Source of the DNA: Astropecten irregularis
Lineage: Eukaryota > Echinodermata > Asteroidea > Paxillosida > Astropectinidae
Direction: 5' to 3'
Assembly: GCA_963971285.1 (NCBI GenBank)
Contig: OZ020260.1
Location: 4,250,798-4,314,797, forward strand
DNA length: 64,000 nt
The notes beneath the pieces were generated by a model. It searched no databases. It was not told the DNA's origin and saw only the letters and a list, made by a program, of their open reading frames with translations. The position numbers and the translations under genes were made by a program. Positions 23,129-34,587 of this stretch are shown piece by piece (the stretch's first letter is position 1; the number at the start of each line of letters is the position of its first letter).

Positions 23129-23392
23129 CAATAGAAGAAGGGTTGCACTCGGGCCCTAATTTACGTTAGGCCTAATTTATGATTTTTTTATCGCAACTGG
23201 TAAAGGCAAAATTCAACATTATTCCTTGAGATAATACACATTCGCAACTTAAATCAAAGTGATTTACACTTTCCTCCATTTTCATTGGTCCATAACAACC
23301 TACAAATGAACTTCATCGTTGATTTGAAATATCACAGGGCAGTTTTCACCAAGAAGTGGAATATTTGTTGTTTAAATTAAACTTTTACTTAC

Positions 23393-23470
23393 ACTTTTGA
23401 TAGCGGAAGAACTCTGCCTTCAATTTCGTTTCTCGCGCTGAATGGACGATTCCATTATTTCAAGGGTATA
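23393..23470 (-). promoter_or_regulatory. DSN1 promoter and probable 5' UTR exon
   Basis: The minus strand carries a donor AAAGT|GTAAGT at 23393-23392, preceded by a CpG-containing segment, so this is the likely untranslated first exon that splices to the ATG at 22345. The start site is inferred. A short upstream frame (ATGGAATCG..., 11 codons) would be in the leader if transcription starts beyond 23460. Confidence 0.45.
23429..23438 (+). promoter_or_regulatory. E2F-like site TTTCTCGCGC
   Basis: The sequence TTTCTCGCGCTGAA matches the TTT(C/G)(C/T)CGC type of E2F core. It sits in the presumed DSN1 leader, which would suit a gene used in mitosis. Motif match only. Confidence 0.35.
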
Positions 23471-23689
23471 TCTGATTAGTTGAAAGCATCAAACAATGCT
23501 CAGATTACTATTTTTTCACATTACGTTCTCGTAAATTATTATTCTATTTTAAAATTAGATTTGCACTAATTCTATCAAGATTGAATCATCTTTATCTTTA
23601 GAAAAAAAATATTATAAAATGTGTGTAGTGATAGGTTTCCCTTTTTTGTAATGGTTGCATCTTACACAAATGAAACGTACGTGTACATA

Positions 23690-23742
23690 ACAGCTGCAAA
23701 AAGCTAGCTAAGCCTGTTGCTAGTGCTAACATTTCAACTTCG
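23690..23742 (+). promoter_or_regulatory. probable non-coding first exon of POFUT1
   Basis: A segment ending CATTTCAACTTCG|GTAAGT supplies a strong donor at 23743 in the direction of POFUT1, whose first coding exon (27116 onward) begins with an acceptor and 74 bp of leader. It lies about 300 bp from the divergent DSN1 first exon, suggesting a bidirectional promoter. Confidence 0.4.
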
Positions 23743-23935
23743 GTAAGTGTATTTTGGGTTGAAATTCTGGCTTAAATCGGGTAACTTTTAGACTTTGGTA
23801 TTTATGAATCGATTAGATTACAGAGTGAGGATGATTAGACAGAGAATTCCACAGTGTTGTGGGAACCTTTTGGTGGAATAGGGAGTTTTCTGCCTCAGCT
23901 TTTTGGGACGTAGGCCTAACGTTAGGCCTGCATTT

Positions 23936-24023
23936 CTTCCAATGTTGTAAGCTAAGGCGGACTCCCGTGTTCACTCCTGTGCGGGAGTGTTGAACACGGG
24001 AGTCCGCCTTACAACATTGGAAG
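23936..24023. repeat. 88-bp near-perfect hairpin
   Basis: The left arm starts CTTCCAATGTTGTAAG and continues GGCGGACTCCCGTGTTCA. The right arm is its complement (TGAACACGGGAGTCCGCC, CTTACAACATTGGAAG) with a 5-nt insertion in the left arm and a loop of under 15 nt. AGGCCT words extend the symmetry outside. It is in the presumed first intron of POFUT1. It could be a foldback insertion or a hairpin RNA; the sequence cannot decide. Confidence 0.75.
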
Positions 24024-24231
24024 TAGGCCTACATGATGTAGGAACGATCCTAAGCTTCAAGGTCATTATGGTTGAACAACAATGGAGAAAGTAAACATAA
24101 TTGCCTGGAATATTGATGTGTTGTACTTGTACTTTGTAGTACATCATGATCATGTACATGGAGGAAGGAAAGGCTTCCTCTAGTAATACTTTCCGGGGTT
24201 AGTGTCACGTCAGTTTGCTTTAGTCATGTTA

Positions 24232-24397
24232 GTCCACAAGGATTATTTTCAGACTCGCCTAAAGCTAAATTAATATGTTCACCAGTTGTGATGTCCCCTT
24301 CACTTCAATATCAAGGTTTAAATTTGGTGGAAAGAGGGCAGGGTTTAATTGCCATTTTTGAGGGAAGTTATGGGGTCTGAAAATAATCCTTGTGGAC
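24232..24397. mobile_element. MITE with perfect 23-bp inverted ends, TA flanks
   Basis: The termini are exact inverted repeats (start GTCCACAAGGATTATTTTCA), flanked by TA on each side (24230-24231, 24398-24399). The 166-bp non-coding element fits a Tc1/mariner-type non-autonomous transposon. Confidence 0.75.
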
Positions 24398-24779
24398 TAA
24401 AGCACACTTACCCCATCTTTCCTTCCTCCGTGGTTGCAGTACACGTTCCAATGCATTGCATGTCAATATAGTTTTTTCCTTGTCTTCAGCTTAGGGTTTC
24501 TTTAGTCCTATTCGCTATGACAAGTAATTGTGTGTATGACTTATGAGTATATTGGAGTTTCTTTATTGTGTTGTAAAGGTCACAGGTGATTATAAAGTTT
24601 GTGCATAAAATGATAAAAAACACAGGGGGTTCCAAACTTTACAATTGCTGTTGTAAAAACAAGTGGAGATAGCAAACAAGATACCGGTAGTTACCACTTT
24701 GAGAGAGACAGTCGAGTCTAACCATGAAGGTAGAAATAGAGGTCTAACTCAGCCTACCCATAGAGCAGGACTTGGTCTA

Positions 24780-24875
24780 AGTTGCGAGGTCCCAGTCCCC
24801 ATGTCAGACCTAGGGTTACGATCATCGCATAGGTCCCAGTCCCCATGTCAGACCTAGGGTTACGATCATCACAAC
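24780..24875 (+). repeat. short tandem duplication, 44-bp unit
   Basis: Two nearly identical units begin with AGGTCCCAGTCCCCATGTCA and end in ACGATCATC. They lie within the POFUT1 5' intron. Confidence 0.6.
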
Positions 24876-25927
24876 TAGACTTGGTCTATGGCCTACCCAA
24901 GTATACGAGATGTAGTTTACAAATTAAATCAAATTTATTTTTTACTATGGAATGGATAATAGTCCCAATATTAACAATGTAACGCTGATACCAACTTGTG
25001 CATGAAATTCTTGTGTTGTAGTTTAATGATATGTGATATCCACAAAAAAAATGCAGTTGCTAGTACCAAACCCTCATCCTGGCAGTTTGAAAGCAGTAGT
25101 CTAGAGGTATTACTCTTTGCGAAATGAGGGGAACAGTACTTGTATTTAAATTGAATCCAGCTCTTTAGCATCCACATTTTCCAGCTGAAAGCTAAACAAA
25201 GGTACTTTACTAGATAAGAAGCCAAGGCCTATTTACAAAATGATACAACCTTTTGTGGCAGATTGAAATTGAAACATGAAAATTGTGCATTAATAGTCTT
25301 TGTACGGACTTGAACCGTGCGGTTCCATGAAATTAGTATAAAATATACAGTTTGTGTTTAGACTGTAGACAATGTTTTTTTCTAATAGCAGTTTTTGTCC
25401 GGTTGACAAGTAAATTAATGTTATTTACGCAGCTGCAGTCTGGTTGAAATGTACATTGAAATGTAATTGTTTGGATACATGTGCAACTATCACTAACTCT
25501 ATGAACTTTGGACATTGATAATTGTTCAAACGCTCGTTTGTTCTAATACATTCACTGCAGTGCTTGAAAGCCATCTGTCCGATATCCCATAATAACATAG
25601 GTTAGACAATAGAGCAATTTGAACGGGTATCTGTAACATCAGTGGAATTGAGACATAATTTCTTTGCATTTTTTTTTTTTTTTGTATACCTTTGGTCAAA
25701 CATAGACCTATGGCATTGCACCAGTTTGGGACGAGATGTGTTGAGGATATTTCCACAAATACACTTGCAATATTGTCTTTTCTGACTCCTTCAACATTGT
25801 TATAATTTCCTTGAGGGCTGGTAGCTTCTTTCTTGTACTGTAGGGCAACACAATTTCCCCTTTGCCAGGGGAGATAATGGACTTCCTGCTGGAACTTTTG
25901 AAGGTTTACTGAGGCATGTAGGGCTCT
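24876..25927. other. POFUT1 5' intron, nothing recognised
   Basis: AT-rich intronic sequence upstream of the POFUT1 coding exons, with no exon-like frame and no clear repeat structure. Confidence 0.35.
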
Positions 25928-26466
25928 GGCTAGGGCTACAGCTAGGGATATGGCTTGGGCTACGGCTACAGCTAGGGCTATGGCTACGGCTCGGGATTGG
26001 GCTATGGCTAGGGATTGGGCTATGGCTATGGCTACGGCTAGGAATATGGCTACGGCTATGGATTGGGCTATGGCTACAGCTAGGGATTTGGCTATGGCTA
26101 CGGCTAGGGATTGGGATACGGCTAGGGATTTGGCTATGTCCAGGGATTGGGCTATGGCTACGGCTATGGCTAGGGATTGGGCTATGGCTAGGGATTTGGC
26201 TATGGCTAGGGATTTGGCTATGGCTTGGACTAGGGCTAGGGCTTCGACTATGGCTACGGCTATGGCTAGGGATTGGGCTATGGCTAGGAATTTGGCTATG
26301 GCTACGGCTATGGCTATGGCTAGGGATTTGGCTATGGCTAGGGATTTGGCTATGGCTAGGGATTTGGATATGGCTAGGGATTTGGCTATGGCTAGGGATT
26401 TGGCTATGGCTAGGAATTTGGCTATGGCTAGGGATTGGGCTATGGCTAGGGCTTGGGCTAGGGCAG
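25928..26466 (+). repeat. GGCTAT/GGCTAGGGATT hexamer-based satellite
   Basis: Over 530 bp of degenerate 6-bp and 18-bp periodicity built from GGCTATGGCTAGGGATTT, GGCTACGGCTAT and similar words. Because the period is a multiple of three, both strands stay open (AMARDL... on plus, SHSQIPS... on minus). These are artefacts of the repeat and not genes. It lies within the POFUT1 5' intron. Confidence 0.9.
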
Positions 26467-26884
26467 GGGTTTTCTATCATGTCCATGACCACCGTGTAAG
26501 TAGCGCAATGGGCAGGGGTACATCTAGGCAATATAAGACCAATCCATTAAGCCCTGCCTCCATTTGTTTTTTGACCAATCACAGCTGTTGTTTGTTGCCG
26601 ACATCTGTTGACTATTATCGGTAGTTCGACATTGACGTTTTTGTGTGTGAAGCATGCTACTGTATAACTCAGTGTGGCTTGGTCTATTGTCTTTCTTGCC
26701 TCCTTGAAGTTTGTACCCTGTTCCAATAACAGAACAGAAATTGATAAGTTTTACATTACCGGTACTTAGTTGAAGTGGGTTTTTGTCGTACAAATGTTTG
26801 TATCGTGTTCTTCGAATTTGACAAAAAAATGCTGACATGGGTCTGGCACAGTATGATAAATAACGTGTAAACATACAAATTGCC

Positions 26885-27050
26885 ATTGAAAAGTCAACAA
26901 AGAAAAATTGACTTGAGCGGGATTCGAACGGGCGACCTCCGGAATACCTAACAGGCGCTCTACCAACTGAGCTATCTCTAATAGTCAACTATCTTTGTTC
27001 GTTTGGCAGTCAGAAGCCATGAAGCCACGCACATGTATGTACAAATCTTA
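26885..27050 (-). mobile_element. tRNA-derived SINE upstream of POFUT1 coding exon 1
   Basis: GAAAAATTGACTTGAGCGGG, ATTCGAACGGGCGACCTCCG, CTACCAACTGAGCTATC, then CTTTGTTCGTTTGGCAGTCA. Ends about 65 bp before the acceptor at 27115. Confidence 0.8.
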
Positions 27051-27189
27051 CCCTAGCTTGGTAACATCAAACCGTACTTATGATTTCCTGTTGATTTATT
27101 TCATTTGTTTTGCAGAATAGCAGTTAGCAGAATAGCAGTTGTTACATATTCTACAGTGTGGCTTTCCAGGGACTCGACGAGCCGTCACA

Positions 27190-30100
27190 ATGATGACTAA
27201 ACTACTGACTGCCTTTGCTGTCCATGTGGTGCTGTGCTTTGTCTTAGTGCATGGCGGGGAACCGGTGATCGACCCTAAAGGCTATGTGCTGTACTGCCCA
27301 TGCATGGGTGAGTAAAATCTTGAGGTTTCAGGGAACCAGTTTGAGACGGTACGGTATTCCAGAAACAGTTGCTGCTACTCCGCAGTATTATTATGTTCTA
27401 GATATTTAGTCTTGAGGATATTTTTGTCACAGTGGATTAAGTGGAATCCTGTTGAAACAATTAAAGTGAATCTCAAAAAAAAGATCCAGGATTTATCATT
27501 TTCTTTTGATGAAATATTATTCACATAATCCACTTTCAGAATGAAACCCCTTTGCTAGGTTTCCGCTCAAACCTAGGACTTTAAAGATCCTGCTAGGATG
27601 GAAACGCGTCAGGTCCTCCTATAAACTCTAAGCAAAGTAATGACCTGAAATATATCTAGAGTGCTTGGAGTTAGGAGGGCCTGCTTTTCGATCCTAGCAG
27701 GATCTTTCCTTTGATAAAGCCTTTAGCTTTTTGATAAAGTTCCTGCTAGGAGCGAAACGTCAGGCCCTCCACCTTTGAGAAAGATCCTGTTAGGATCGAA
27801 ACTACAGGCCCTCCTGACTCCTTTGAGAAAGATTCTGCTAGGATCGAAACTACAGGCCCTCTACCTTTGAGAATTATCCTGCTAGGATCGAAATGTCAGG
27901 CCATCCACTACCTTTGAGAAAGATCCTGCTAGGATCGAAACCTCCTGCCCTCCTAACTCCAAGCATCTCTTTGTCTTGTGTATCGTTAAAGTGAAGCCTT
28001 GTGTGGTAGGCGCTTGTACCAGGCATTCGTGCTTCTAAATGTTACCTCCACCTGCCCGACACTTTGATGACAATGACACGGACCTTCTTTCTTTTACCAC
28101 CAGGTCGTTTCGGGAATCAAGCCGATCAGTTTCTAGGAGCCTTGGCTTTCATCAAGGGTCTTGATCGCACCATGGTGTTGCCTCCGTGGGTAGAATATAA
28201 CAAGCCAGGTGCTCGACCTCCATCAGTAAGTAGTACCTCAGTGGATGTTATCTAAACTCTACTTAGGTAGGGTCTGTCTTGAGGTTGTGCTTGTAGAGCT
28301 TGTTTGCTTCTCACCATTCATCAACACATTCTGGGAAGATCTGGTAGCAGGGCGTTGACTATTAAGCTTGACTAAGCTTGGCTGAACATGCCGGAAGACA
28401 TCCAGAGATCATACTTAACAGGGTTCTGTTGTGACAACCAAGGCATGGTGAAACACGTTTATTTTGAGCTCTTTAAAACTGTTTCTTTTTCATTTATGCA
28501 GGTCCAAATTCCTTTTGATACGTACTTCAAAGTGGAACCACTGAGAGAGTACCACAGAATGATCACCATGGAGGAGTTTATGGAGAAACTGGCTCCAAAG
28601 ATTTGGCCCCCTGGAAAGAGAATAGGTCAGTTCATACTCTCTTGATCTGCGACCGTAGACCAGTTTGAGAAAAGGAAATATTTCAAGGATGTAGATATAG
28701 CTCATTAGTAGACTGAATATCCGACAAGACAAGAATGGTTTCCACCAACATAGTCCTGAAAGATTTTAGGCTTTGCATGTTGACAATTGGTATGTTGATC
28801 GGTTTGCAGAAACACCATGTAACATTCGTTCATACTTTCGCACTTCTTATTTTGTCGCACTTCTGGTTAGGTCTCAACGTTTTGACTAGCCTGCTCTAGT
28901 CATCGTTTAAATATAGTCTCCTGATGAGAACTGCTTACCACACAGTCTCCATAGGAGGAACTGGATCATAAACCACGCAATTACCACATAACCCACATTG
29001 TGGTATGTTGTATTCTGGATACCACACTTACCACATATGAAAAACACTATGTATGGTTAACCGTTGGCCAGGGTTAACATTTTTGAACTTTTGACCGTTT
29101 ATTCCTCCGATTAGGCAATGTACATGTACAAGCCATACAGCATTGATGTCTCTCATGACGTTTCTGTTTGTCTTTCCGTCCAGGTTTTTGTCACACTTTC
29201 CGCGGCGGCAAGTCCTGCAAGATGAAGGACGGCAATCCCTTTGGCCCGTTTTGGGATAACTTCAAAGTTGACTTTGATTCCTACGAGGCCTTCGGCAACG
29301 GTCTGGCCTACGACCACTCCAACAGAAACTTGAAGAAGTGGACAGACAAGTAAATAAAATCAAGCTGAAAATAAAATAATTTATTTTGTTTTAATACATT
29401 TTTAGCCTTTAAAGGTACAGAACAGGATTGGTAACGTACCCAAACAGGTCAAATGTTCACAGATTTACGTATAACTTTCAGGATTTGAAGATGGTGCTGG
29501 TAGAAACATACCGTTAAAATATTTTTTGTCTGAAATGGTGTATTAATCCAGAACTTAGTCAAACAAAGACCGAAAACAGTTTTGATCTGGGGGTAAGAGC
29601 AAAACCATTCTTCATGTTTTAAAAGAAAAAATGAGTCAGTTTTTCGCTATTTTCGTGTGACTCAGATGTTGGATTGAGCTCAAATGTTCACAAGTGTGTT
29701 ATTATATGTACATGTTAGATTAGACAAAGTGTGAGTGCTGTTCTGTGACCTTTACCCATCATTTATTATACCTTTAAGAAAGATCCTGCTAGGATGGAGA
29801 CGCCTGGCCCTCCTAACTCCATGCATTTTGCAAATTTCAGGTCATTATTTTGGCTGATGAGCAGTTTGCAGCAGTTTATTAATACTTGCATTGATCATTT
29901 GGTTTCGTTATTTAGATACCCTGCGTCTGAGTTTCCCGTGCTTGCATTCGCCGGCGCGCCTGGCAGCTTCCCCGTTAAAGAGGCTGATGTCCCTCTCCAT
30001 CGATACCTTGTATGGTCCGATCAGATCGAGCAGCAAGCCAACGACTTCATCTCCAGGAAACTCCCAGAGGGACCTTTCCTCGGAGTACACATGAGGAATG

Positions 30101-32793
30101 GAGTGGACTGGGTGAGTGATGTGCATACATGCAAGTGTTAAAGGTAGTATCATACTTTGGTAGCATATCGAAACAGAAATCTTCACAGATTTACCTATAA
30201 CTTACAGGGTATAAAGACGGTGATGGTAGAAACATACTGTTACAATTTGTCTGCCTGAAATGCTGTATTTATCCAGAATTTGTTTTATTTTTGATCTTTT
30301 AAAGATCAAAAATAAAAGAAAAGACTTCAGAAATACTGTGGCGTTTTTCACTGTTTTCTCAAAAAGTGGGCACCGTATGGGACCGAAATTTTCACAGATG
30401 ACTGTTACTGTATCTTCCTTGATATGTTTGCCCATGAATCTGTATTTCTTTGACAAAATCCAAAGTATGATATTCCCTTTGAAATTTGCTCCATTTCGTA
30501 AATCCTCATAGAATCAGTGCTTACAGAGGCAGCCAATACCATTCTCACAGAGATCCTATTTCATGGATTAGGGACAAATTGTCAATTGTTCGCATTAACC
30601 AAGGACTTGGCGTCATGTTTGATACCTGCAGCTGAACGTCTGCGACAATCACCTAGACAAAGAGCGCAAAGAGCACATCTTCGCCTCGGCCCAGTGTCTA
30701 GGCTACCACTTTGAACACGGCCAAGTGACCAAGGACATGTGCCACCCACCGCGCGACATGGTCAAGAGACAGATCCGACGATGGGTCAAGAAGATCAAAG
30801 CCAAGTCCGTGTTCGTGTCGGCCGATGCCGACCCCATGATCTTGGAGCTGACCAAGATGCTGGAACCCTTAAAGGTATGCTTTATAGTCAGTCTAAGGTT
30901 GCACGGTTTCCAATTTTGCCTAGCCGGTATACCGGCTCCAAAAAAAACGTGGTATTCGGTATTACCGGCAACTTCTAAAAGCACAAATTACGTCATCTTA
31001 TCTTGTGATCGGACACCCACAGGAGTGTGTCATACATCGTGAGTGGTTCAGCCGCTAGTTTTCTTGGCAATCTTAAGATTAAGAAATGTTACAAAATGTT
31101 TTTTATTGGTAGGAATTTAATTCAATAGCTTTGAAACAACATCGTTCAACCATGAATAACTTTTTTTTTTCGTCCGACGTCGCACCCAGAGGATCGTGTT
31201 TATTCTTTTTTTTATTATAATCGAAGTTTAGGAACAGTTTCGCAGCCGCGGAGACAATTTTCCTACCTTCCGTTTGCATTTATTTACTTCCCGAGCCAGG
31301 TATATTCCATGGAAATAAGACTCCAAATCTAAGTCAAGTGTCTGCATTTTTATCGACAAAAATGGATAAAGTTAAGCCAAATCTACGTCCAGTCTGCTGC
31401 ACAAAGTGCACACATGCATCAACCACGAAAGATGTTTACTTTGCCTTCCTTGGTTGGTGCCCGACAATATACCACATAGATTGGCAACCCATTAAATGGG
31501 ACCAGCGATTTGCCTGACCACGTGCAAACTTCCCAGTGGCAAGTTCAGCTGTCACAAAATGCAGTTACCACCAATAACATTGATCGTGAGAGCCAGCCAA
31601 GCATTATTATTGGACGAAGCTTTTATATGAAAGGGTCACCAACCTTTTTCCCAGGAATAAATTCACGATCTTTTCCCACGCACCCTATTATGTCTGCAAA
31701 TGAACTGTCTCCAGCTGTGTCTACACATCTTCTATACATAATTGACAGGTCTTTTGTTAAGCTGGGTTCAGATTTCTGGGTCAAGAAACCAGAAACCACA
31801 AACTCTCTTTTGTCGGCAAACACAAAGGGATCTCTAAGATCTTATCTCCATTTTAGTTTACAATCTGGCTGTTGCCAACAGAAAAATAACAAGTGGGGCT
31901 CTTCAAATCTTACAATACCGCAGTTTTTTTTTCTAAACCGACTTGGCCGGTATTTCGGTATTTCAAAAAAGCTTCGGTTCGGTTTCGGTTTTTGTTTTAA
32001 ACCGCCACTACTCGGTAATACCGAAAAACCGTGCAACCTTAAGTCAGTCAAAGAAATCTGACTGATGTGGGATTCAAACCCGTGACCTGTGGGTCACAGC
32101 ACCAGTGCTTAACTAGATGAGCTATCTAGCCCTGTAAAGGTGATGTCCCAAATATAATAGTATTTTCCCAGTGGCATTTCTGATCCTATAGAGGTTATTC
32201 ACGTGACGTCATCAGCTTGGATTGGCCGTCAAGCACACAATGATTGTACACGTGTAAACAATATGCTTCAGTGCACACGCACTAATACAGTGTCGTACGC
32301 GTAACCATGGTGGAACGTAGACAAGCTTGACGGCCAATCACGTGATTTTATGACGCCGGTGAATAACCTCTATAAAAATCTACACATTCCACTGTATCCC
32401 AAGGATCATTTGAAATACTAGAAATGTTGGAAGCACAATAAACCTGAGAAATTGCAACTTATTTGTGAAATAGAAACCATTCCAACCTTTATTCAGTCTT
32501 GTGAATGATTCCTGTTCTCTGAGCTTGATGGAATGACCTACCTTACAATTTGTTCCTCCCGTCAGGTCAAGGTAATCCAGTTGGACGGCGGGGAGCCTCA
32601 CGTACAGCTAGCCGTCCTTGGCAAGGCAGACCATTACATCGGTAACTGCCTGTCAACTTTCTCAGCAGTTGCGGCGAGGGAACGAGGCTTCACTGGCAAG
32701 ACCACCACATTCTGGGCACACGACCACGTGCTGACCAAAACTGCCAATTTGCACAAGAAGAAGAAAAGCGCCCATGCCGACGATGAACTATAA
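27190..32793 (+). CDS. POFUT1: GDP-fucose protein O-fucosyltransferase 1
   Basis: Seven coding exons: 27190-27307, 28104-28225, 28502-28625, 29184-29349, 29916-30111, 30632-30874, 32566-32793; all phases join to 398 codons plus TAA, close to the human protein. POFUT1 is the ER enzyme that adds O-fucose to Ser/Thr of EGF repeats, notably in Notch, using GDP-fucose. A signal peptide ([20 protein letters not shown]) leads into [20 protein letters not shown], where Asn44 matches the conserved GDP-fucose-contacting asparagine. Other family blocks are [42 protein letters not shown] with the conserved Arg237, and [14 protein letters not shown]. The C-terminus ADDEL is a KDEL-like ER retrieval tail. 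The leader begins at 27116 after an acceptor; a distant 5' exon near 23690-23742 is likely. Confidence 0.95.
27575..27970 (+). repeat. GATCCTGCTAGGATC array in POFUT1 intron 1
   Basis: About seven units, one in inverse orientation near 27660-27710. Each has AAGATCCTGCTAGGATCG plus a variable AAACGTCAGGCCCTCC part. Same family as 8765-8940. Confidence 0.8.
28755..28930 (+). repeat. dispersed repeat, CTTTGCATG family, POFUT1 intron 3
   Basis: TTTAGGCTTTGCATGTTGAC, GGTTTGCAGAAACACCATG and TCTCAACGTTTTGACTAG. Close match to 915-1085. Confidence 0.6.
29405..29775 (+). mobile_element. TTAA-flanked MITE, diverged copy 3
   Basis: TTTAAAGGTACAGAACAGG at the left and ATACCTTTAAG at the right, with the family interior GAAGATGGTGCTGGTAGAAA and CCAGAACTTAGTCAAAC. 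In POFUT1 intron 4. The termini are more decayed than in other copies. Confidence 0.55.
29776..29895 (+). repeat. single GATCCTGCTAGGAT unit, POFUT1 intron 4
   Basis: AAAGATCCTGCTAGGATG, then CTGGCCCTCCTAACTCC and the tail GGTCATTATTTTGGCTGATG, which also occurs at 8950 and 45220. It ends about 20 bp before exon 5. Confidence 0.7.
30139..30482 (+). mobile_element. TTAA-flanked MITE, copy 4, POFUT1 intron 5
   Basis: Starts AAAGGTAGTATCATACTTTG after a TTAA and ends CCAAAGTATGATATTCCCTT. A central palindrome GATCTTTTAAAGATC is present. Confidence 0.8.
30894..32041. mobile_element. 1148-bp non-autonomous hAT-type element, POFUT1 intron 6
   Basis: The 16-bp inverted termini TAAGGTTGCACGGTTT are flanked by an exact 8-bp duplication AGTCAGTC (30886-30893 and 32042-32049), which is the hAT signature. 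Inside each end are further inverted GGTATTCGGTATTACCGG / CGGTATTTCGGT words. The interior has open frames but no recognisable hAT transposase, so the element would need one in trans. It appears to have inserted in a SINE. Confidence 0.85.
32043..32450 (-). mobile_element. SINE remnant split by a MITE, POFUT1 intron 6
   Basis: A tRNA-like block (GGATTCAAACCCGTGACC to AGATGAGCTATCTAGCCC) at 32070-32133 is followed, after the MITE 32191-32370, by the SINE's other part (CTGTATCCCAAGGATCATTT to AACCTGAGAAATTGC). Confidence 0.6.
32191..32370. mobile_element. 180-bp MITE with GAGGTTATTCAC termini
   Basis: GAGGTTATTCACGTGACGTC at the left is mirrored by GGTGAATAACCTC at the right, with GGATTGGCCGTCAAGC / GCTTGACGGCCAATC inside. 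Flanked by TA on both sides. Confidence 0.75.
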
Positions 32794-34430
32794 CTTACTT
32801 CAATACGTTTTTTTTTCTTTAAAGATCCGTGCAAATAGGTGTTCAAATCAAATTTTTTTTCTCTAAAATGTATTCATTTATTTGGTAATGTAAACTTTTT
32901 ATAAAGACACTTTAAATGTATTCAATATGGACACTGTGGTAAGTTAAAGTGAAAATACAATCTTAGCTTTCTTGAATTGGAGACGCTGGAAAACTACAGA
33001 AGTAAATTTGTACATGGGCTGCCATTTAGTCTCAAGAGTTTTCAGGTATTTTTGAAAGGTTCACATGTTTTTGGTTGATTTTTGGAAGGAGGGGGAGGGA
33101 TTTTGTGGTCATTTATACTTTATATTAGATTAGTTTTTTCACTCCAAGTGCCTTGATAGTAGAAATATAGAAATACATAAAGCGAAGGTCCAGACACATT
33201 TTTGTCCCAAATTTGCTTAAAAAGCCTCATTTTTTTTTTAAGGACATCGGTGCTCAGCAAATAACCGCCGGCATAAATACACGATATTCATGTACATGTA
33301 CACCTTTCCAATCCAAGTCAACCATTGTGATTATTCAATATGAAATACAGCATTGCATAATATTGAGCATTACAAGTCTAACTTGCACTTTATAATAGAC
33401 AGAAAATTATGGTAGCACTTAAAGTCTAACTATGAGAAAAACTACAAAAGCTTTCGTAGTAACAACTACTTCATCAAGATGTAATGAAGTGGAGCATCAT
33501 CCATATACAGTGTGTATAATAGATGTACATTTTAACAACAAAATAATTTCCCAGCAGTTTTTTTTGTATCTACTTTATATTAAATGGCAGGGGTCACGAG
33601 TCTGTTCTTTTTTATGAAGTGATGTATATTTTTTTATAAAATTGTACTTAACGCAATTTTTCTATAGTCTCGATTTGAAATTTAAATCAAGCAAATGTAA
33701 AAGAAAAACAAAATAATTCTTAGACAGGATTAATATCCTAACTATTTAAAAACAAACAAATGAAAAGAGAAGATATTGTCAACACCGAAAAGCAAATTAT
33801 AATAAAAAAATAATAATGAATGTTTTTCTATTTACAGTATAGTGCTTAATTAGAAGTACAATAAAGTGTATTGAAATACTTGTAGTTAGGTGGGCTGGGC
33901 GCTTCGATTCTAGCGGGATCTTTTTCAAAGGCTATGTATTTATTAAAAAAGAATTAAATTCACTGGAAATATTTCTTATTAGTAGGGTTACTTTTGCTGT
34001 AGTTTTTAAATAGAAACGCTATTTTACGATTTGGTATTGCAGTAGGTACCGGTATTCAGGGTGACAAAAGAAAATGCTGCTTAAGTAGGGCAGAGTTTTC
34101 ACGCAGCTGAATTATTTCTGTTTTTGATGTGCTGTCATTGCCATGAGTGTAGTGGTTTGTATTGCATTTTAATATCAATATTTAACCAACACCCTCTGCA
34201 CATATAACAAGACAACAGCTGTTTACTACACAATAGGGCTCCGCACTCGTGATGTCACATTCAGTTGTTCGGACAAACAAGTCGTACGTCAAAAAAACGT
34301 GTGGTAAACTGTGGTATGCAGGTAAAAAGGGGTTAGGGTTAATTGCCATTGTATGAAGCCAAGCCTTGGGCTTAAACTCAAAAACATGGCTCAACCATCG
34401 TGATGTATCCTGAGCATCAAGCATCTTGGG
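32794..34430. other. POFUT1 3' UTR and intergenic DNA
   Basis: AT-rich; a polyadenylation-type AATAAA lies near 33861. One inverted GATCCTGCTAGGATC-type unit is at 33885-33935. No further gene is seen. Confidence 0.4.
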
Positions 34431-34435
34431 GCCTG

Positions 34436-34540
34436 TTTATTTAACGCACCGGATCCCAGATTTGTTGATCCACGTCACAGGGTATGCTAAAATGGGATCC
34501 AGATCCGCAGGATTCGTGATCCTGTGCATTAAACAAACCC
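34436..34540. mobile_element. short MITE, GTTTATTTAACGCACCGGATCC family
   Basis: GGGCCTGTTTATTTAACGCA at the left and GTGCATTAAACAAACCC at the right are inverted, with several GGATC words inside. A second copy is at 46208-46325. Confidence 0.6.
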
Positions 34541-34587
34541 TTGATCTGGGTGCCAGTCAGAAACCATAACCCAGGGATCTCACTCAA

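Noticed and set aside
26040-26460. Interstitial telomere repeat (TAGGG words)
   Set aside because: The units are GGCTAGGGATT-type and not TTAGGG; no uninterrupted telomeric run exists.
25950-26624. Long open frames on both strands (224 and 243 codons)
   Set aside because: They are produced by the GGCTAT-type satellite whose period is a multiple of three; the translations are simple repeats on both strands.
31510-32061. 183-codon frame as a hAT transposase
   Set aside because: It lacks any recognisable BED finger or hATC motif and runs through the element's end into the flank.
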